From DATDPY01 sp964395765 (lineage in GTDB: Bacteria; Bacteroidota; Bacteroidia; Cytophagales; Cyclobacteriaceae), in NCBI GenBank assembly GCA_964395765.1, contig CAYNCU010000011.1:1-37242 (forward strand): 37,242 nt of DNA. The letters run 5' to 3'. The translations under genes and the position numbers were made by a program. Below, one piece after another: positions 33,764 through 37,242 of this stretch. Each line of letters starts with the position of its first letter. Positions within the stretch are counted from its first letter, which is position 1. Below the pieces are notes generated by a model. It was given only the letters and a program-made list of their open reading frames with translations, was not told the origin of the DNA and made no database searches.

Positions 33764-35135
33764 TACAACCTTTCATTTTTACGGCGGTTTAAAGATGCTT
33801 GTCCTGTTTTTAGCTGGCTTTTGTTTTTTGGCAATTCCGTACCGTTTGAAATCGCAGGATGCCTCAACTATAGAAAAACAATACCTGCAAAAAGCAAATG
33901 AGAATATTGAAAAATACAGGAAAGGAGATGTTTCTATTCAATTTAAAACGCCGGATGGAGTTGTAATTAAAAATGCAGCCTTAGAAATTAAACAGGTGAG
34001 CCATGACTTTCTTTTAGGTTGCATCCTATTCGACCTTATCACAAGTGACACTACCTACCGACCGGAACTGTTTAAGGAGCGCTTTAAAAAAGTATTTAAC
34101 CTGGCCGTGTTTCCTTTTTACTGGCCTTGGTATGAACCGAAAGAAGGAATGACCCGGTCGTCTTCCCTGTTTCCGGCGCTTGAATGGTGCAAAGAAAACG
34201 GCATTACCGCTAAAGGTCATCCGCTGGTATGGTCTACCGTGTCGGGTGTTCCGGAGTGGCTTTCCGGTTATACTGTTCTTGAGTCCGAGGCATTATTGAA
34301 AAAGAGGGTAGAGCATATTGTAACCGGACTTAAAGATAATATCCGGATGTTTGATGTGGTGAATGAACCGGTCAACGTAAAGACATGGGACCATAAAATG
34401 CAGGATTTGAAGGATCCGAATGACTGGGGAATAAAAGATTCCATACCACTGATTGCGGATTATGTTGAAAAGGCCCTTGACTGGGCGCATGAATCGAATC
34501 CCCAGGCGCGGCTGATCGTCAATGAATACAGGACTATTGCCGATACGGTAGTTAGAAAACGTTTTGATGAACTTTTGACCGAATTGAAAAAAAGAAACGC
34601 CCCGATTTCGGGGATCGGAATCCAGGCCCATGAGCCGCGCCAGGAGTGGTTTTCCCCGGTAGACCTTTGGAAAACTTTCGACCTTTATTCAAAGTACAGC
34701 CTTCCGATTTATATCACTGAATTTCACCCGCAATCATCGGGCGTGCCCATTACGGGACCCTGGCGAAATGGCAACTGGACGCCGGAAATGCAGGCGTATT
34801 ATACAAAGCTATTTGTTACCCTGTGTTATGGATATCCATCTGTAGCTTCGGTTAATTGGTGGGGGCTGTCGGACAGGAATATCTGGCTGCCGGGAGGAGG
34901 GCTTATCGACAAAGAGTACAACCCGAAACCGGTGTACAACATGCTCGATTCGCTGGTTAACATTACGTGGTGCACGCAGGAATCGGCGAAGACCGATGAC
35001 CATGGAAGTGTTGCCTTCCGGGGATTCTTCGGTAATTATAAAATTACTTTAAAAACGAAAGACGGGCAGGAACATAATTATGATATACATGTAAGCAAGG
35101 ATGAAGAGAATAAATGGGCTTTAGTGGTTGAATAA
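33753..35135 (+). CDS. GH10 endo-beta-xylanase-like enzyme
   Basis: A 460-residue secreted enzyme whose ATG lies inside the GH18 gene (11-base overlap). A later ATG (codon 15, 33795) would give a cleaner signal peptide (MLVLFLAGFCFLAIPYRLKSQ). The GH10 barrel shows ITAKGHPLVW, FDVVNEP (acid/base Glu205), NEY and ITEFHP (nucleophile Glu323), with SVNWWGLSDRNIW near the C-terminus. An N-terminal segment (about 40-90, HDFLLGCILFD) precedes the first barrel strand. A short beta-rich tail (about 410-460) may be a small carbohydrate-binding or structural domain. It probably cuts xylan. Pairing with a chitinase in one transcript is unexpected. Confidence 0.9.
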   Translation: MKTNTTFHFYGGLKMLVLFLAGFCFLAIPYRLKSQDASTIEKQYLQKANENIEKYRKGDVSIQFKTPDGVVIKNAALEIKQVSHDFLLGCILFDLITSDTTYRPELFKERFKKVFNLAVFPFYWPWYEPKEGMTRSSSLFPALEWCKENGITAKGHPLVWSTVSGVPEWLSGYTVLESEALLKKRVEHIVTGLKDNIRMFDVVNEPVNVKTWDHKMQDLKDPNDWGIKDSIPLIADYVEKALDWAHESNPQARLIVNEYRTIADTVVRKRFDELLTELKKRNAPISGIGIQAHEPRQEWFSPVDLWKTFDLYSKYSLPIYITEFHPQSSGVPITGPWRNGNWTPEMQAYYTKLFVTLCYGYPSVASVNWWGLSDRNIWLPGGGLIDKEYNPKPVYNMLDSLVNITWCTQESAKTDDHGSVAFRGFFGNYKITLKTKDGQEHNYDIHVSKDEENKWALVVE

Positions 35136-35332
35136 CCCGCACCGTTAATTACGTACTCCCGCCTTCAATTAATAATTTCCGCCGGACATTATATTAACGT
35201 TCCGGCCCCGAGGCCCGCTACGCCCTCCGGTCTCACTAAATATATCCAATGGACATTGATTAACATTCCGGCCGCTGGCGAGCTACCCACAGGCCGGAAC
35301 TATGATTATATATTCTTATAAATCATATGATT
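35136..35332. repeat. Repeat-bearing intergenic region with terminator-like hairpins
   Basis: Two direct repeats of about 23 bases sit at 35184-35207 and 35251-35273 (GGACATT...TTAACRTTCCGGCC). GTTCCGGCC at 35199-35207 is also the inverse of GGCCGGAAC at 35292-35300. TATGATT (35301-35307) pairs with AATCATA (35321-35327), and AATCATATGATT (35321-35332) is a perfect palindrome touching the stop of the next gene. The region lies between the convergent GH10 gene and the barrel-like gene, so these may serve as terminators. Confidence 0.5.
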
Positions 35333-36968
35333 AAAGCACTTTAATTGAATTCCCCTTATCGTGCCTTATTCTTACCACACCTCCTTTTGCCGCAGGAGAC
35401 CACAACCAACCTGCTTCATCAAGATCTTTTCGTTCCATAATAGGCTTATTGTTCACTTCGATTTTCGACGGTTTGGTGGTCATCCGGATAGTTTCCTGTG
35501 AGCTTTTATCATAAGTCTGGTAAAAGATTTTAACTAAACCTGCTTCTTCTCTGGGAACATCGGGAAAAAGCCGTTTATTAAGATCAGGCGAATAACCGGC
35601 TACAGAAACCACTGAAGTGGAAGACAGGATATGATTAACATCGGGAGGAGCCAATTCCGGATCAGCGGCCATACTTCGCAGAAAATGTCTTACATAATCC
35701 CCATACCCGTCAGTAAGCCAGACTTCGTCGCGGGGATAATTGTTCTTGCCATCGAAATCAACCATATAGGTAGCCCAGGATAATTCACGGATTGCGTTTT
35801 CCTGCCATTTTGTATCTCCTGTCAGGGAAGTGTACAGCAATTCCGCGGCTGCCTGACGCGAAGTGTGACTGTTGCCAGGCGTCAGGTATACCGTTTGCTC
35901 ATTGACTACTTTCACACCGTATTTTGACCACTCGTCATTCCCCAGCTTTTCATAAACCCAGTCGAGGATTTTCCTCGCTTCGGTTTTCCATTCCGGGAAA
36001 TATCCGGGGTTTAACATCATGTACCTTGCAAAAGTCACCGCATTGATCTGCGTATCCGACCAACCCGGCACATCTTCGAAAAATGGCCCCCACTTATTGT
36101 TTTGCAAGGGGTATTTTTTCATCCAGGAGAGGAATTTATTAAAAGCTGCCTGATAGGAAGTGGTATCGCCTTCGTGCATTTTTATTAATTCGGTAAACAA
36201 TTGCATCGTTCCCGGCCAGTCGGTAGTATAGGTTGAATAACCGGTAACCGTCCTGTCTCCGTTATTATTTTTCAGCCGGCCCGGCTCGCCCGTGATGGCA
36301 TTTACCTTGAAGGGCAACGGGGAATGATCGGCATCACCTGTTGTTGTATGGGAAGCCAGGGTATTGGCAATTTTTAAGGCGGCGTGAAGGTAATTTTCAT
36401 TGCCGGTCATTTTATAAAGTACAACCAGTTCATGGCCGAAGTTTCCAGCCTTGTCAGGCTGGGTATAATCTTTTCCGAGGATCATATCACCATCGTAGTA
36501 CCCGGAATACTGGAGCGTATTATAAGGAAATGGAATATCGGGCCATTGTGCGGTGGAAGGAGAGAGGGAATGCGTCAGGTAATAATCGGCAATGAATTTC
36601 ATATTTTCCTTTACCGATTCATTGCCTGAATACATATATAAAAGGGTCCACGATGAAAGGGCCATATTAAACTGATCTCCCCCGATCCCCCTTGGATCAT
36701 TCACCGGCCGCCACACCTGGTGGTTCATATAATAGGGCAGGCCGTTCATGTCCCGGCGCAGGGTGTCCCAGAAGTTCCATACCAGGTCGATCACATGGTC
36801 ATAAGAAACACCCAGGTCATCGGAATACCAGGGGAGGATATTCCCGGCCTCGTCGGTTTTGATAGGATGAAAAACCAGGAATCCTTCATGAGTTTTGTCG
36901 TAGGAAACTGTCTGCCCGATGGATACGTATGCGGGCAGGAAGAGAAGGGCAAAAAATATTTTTTTCAT
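35331..36968 (-). CDS. Secreted protein resembling an (alpha/alpha)6-barrel glycosidase or lyase
   Basis: A 545-residue protein with a signal peptide (MKKIFFALLFLPAYVSIGQ, no lipobox). Its body (about 50-450) is made of repeated helix pairs with the spacing of six-hairpin glycosidases: FIADYYLTHS, LVVLYKMTGNENYLHAALKIANTLA, LFTELIKMHEG, EARKILDWVYEKLG and AAAELLYTSLTGD. Aromatic and acidic residues typical of such clefts occur at GYYDGDMI, YTTDWPG, FEDVPGWSDTQ and WATYMVDFDGKN. The last 90 residues look like a beta domain. It is probably a carbohydrate-active enzyme, but I cannot assign a CAZy family. It converges with the GH18/GH10 pair. Confidence 0.7.
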   Translation of the reverse strand: MKKIFFALLFLPAYVSIGQTVSYDKTHEGFLVFHPIKTDEAGNILPWYSDDLGVSYDHVIDLVWNFWDTLRRDMNGLPYYMNHQVWRPVNDPRGIGGDQFNMALSSWTLLYMYSGNESVKENMKFIADYYLTHSLSPSTAQWPDIPFPYNTLQYSGYYDGDMILGKDYTQPDKAGNFGHELVVLYKMTGNENYLHAALKIANTLASHTTTGDADHSPLPFKVNAITGEPGRLKNNNGDRTVTGYSTYTTDWPGTMQLFTELIKMHEGDTTSYQAAFNKFLSWMKKYPLQNNKWGPFFEDVPGWSDTQINAVTFARYMMLNPGYFPEWKTEARKILDWVYEKLGNDEWSKYGVKVVNEQTVYLTPGNSHTSRQAAAELLYTSLTGDTKWQENAIRELSWATYMVDFDGKNNYPRDEVWLTDGYGDYVRHFLRSMAADPELAPPDVNHILSSTSVVSVAGYSPDLNKRLFPDVPREEAGLVKIFYQTYDKSSQETIRMTTKPSKIEVNNKPIMERKDLDEAGWLWSPAAKGGVVRIRHDKGNSIKVL

Positions 36969-37119
36969 AATCGTTAAAATGTAGAACAGAAATATCAGGA
37001 GATGAAGTTAAATATTTTTTTGCCTCAAAGGCACAATGGCCCGGAGAAATCACGATGAAGAATTCGGTGCGAAGTCATCAGATCCATCGCCCTGGCCTGA
37101 AGCGCACAGGCAGGAACCA

Positions 37120-37194
37120 CTCCCCTGGTCTGTGGCTCACAGACCGGATCAATAAGCGTTAAAAATGATGGTCTGTGAGCCACAGACCAGGGAG
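37120..37194. repeat. Nested palindrome (REP/BIME-like) at the right edge
   Basis: The left arm 37120-37145 and right arm 37170-37194 are inverse over 25 bases with one extra C on the left. Each arm is itself a hairpin: GGTCTGTG-GCT-CACAGACC on the left and GGTCTGTG-AGC-CACAGACC on the right. A weaker GCCTG/CAGGC stem lies just upstream (37095-37112). It is 152 bases upstream of the start of the barrel-like gene and may belong to a dispersed palindromic family. Confidence 0.7.
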
Positions 37195-37242
37195 CGGGTC
37201 ACCTGGCCACCTTGTCACTGCGTCACTAAATATTTGCTCCCC

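Noticed and set aside
19557..36968. A classical polysaccharide utilisation locus
   Set aside because: Several glycosidases occur but no SusC/SusD-like pair, hybrid two-component sensor or anti-sigma regulator is present.
1..37242. tRNA, rRNA or riboswitch genes
   Set aside because: No cloverleaf, rRNA-like stretch or known riboswitch core could be recognised by reading both strands; a covariance-model search would be decisive.

Overview
The window reads as a chromosomal segment of a member of the Bacteroidota. Four things point there: large MacB/FtsX-type permeases of the Bacteroidota kind, a type IX secretion (T9SS) C-terminal sorting domain on a GH3 enzyme, many lipoproteins and secreted glycosidases, and a TAnnTTTG-type -7 promoter box (clearest before the ABC-F gene). 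Base composition looks intermediate and even, and most genes are intact. There are no rRNA or tRNA genes, integrases, transposases or CRISPR arrays that I can recognise.

Layout. 1-232: degenerate repeat array. 233-5278 (minus): two tandem, same-length (802 aa) MacB/FtsX-like permeases without an ATPase gene. 5460-6269: SDR with a TTG start. 6371-6865 (minus): c-type cytochrome-like lipoprotein flanked by inverted copies of a repeat. 7219-7407: small hypothetical protein. 7496-13454: a tight four-gene unit of SDR, GcvPA-like, GcvPB-like and secreted GH42 beta-galactosidase. 13523-15415: ABC-F ATPase of the Uup type. 15579-16559 (minus): GlxA-type AraC regulator, divergent from VOC, DoxX-like, a frameshifted DUF4287/DUF5655-type gene and a double-domain VOC protein (16699-19074). 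19557-21758: clan GH-D-like lipoprotein glycosidase. 21788-21964: a 58-residue basic protein followed at once by a terminator. 22192-23190: exported protein of unknown family. 23317-24087: SAM methyltransferase. 24182-29331: GH3-PA14-T9SS enzyme followed by phosphoketolase. 29496-31418: M1-like metallopeptidase. 31526-32393 (minus): YtxH-like and small two-helix membrane proteins. 32570-35135: overlapping GH18 and GH10 genes. 35331-36968 (minus): secreted protein that looks like an (alpha/alpha)6 barrel. The right edge carries a nested palindrome.

How it fits together. Five recognisable glycoside hydrolases (GH42, GH-D-like, GH3, GH18, GH10) plus a probable sixth suggest an organism that degrades plant or chitin-type polysaccharides. 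No SusC/SusD pair is present, so this is not a classical polysaccharide utilisation locus. Phosphoketolase next to the GH3 gene offers a route from released pentose or hexose phosphates to acetyl phosphate. The most unusual unit is the SDR/GcvPA-like/GcvPB-like/GH42 operon. The two glycine-dehydrogenase-like subunits keep the fold and the PLP lysine but have lost motifs conserved in true P-protein, and no GcvT, GcvH or lipoamide dehydrogenase is nearby. I infer a different PLP reaction, possibly linked to sugar-derived metabolites.
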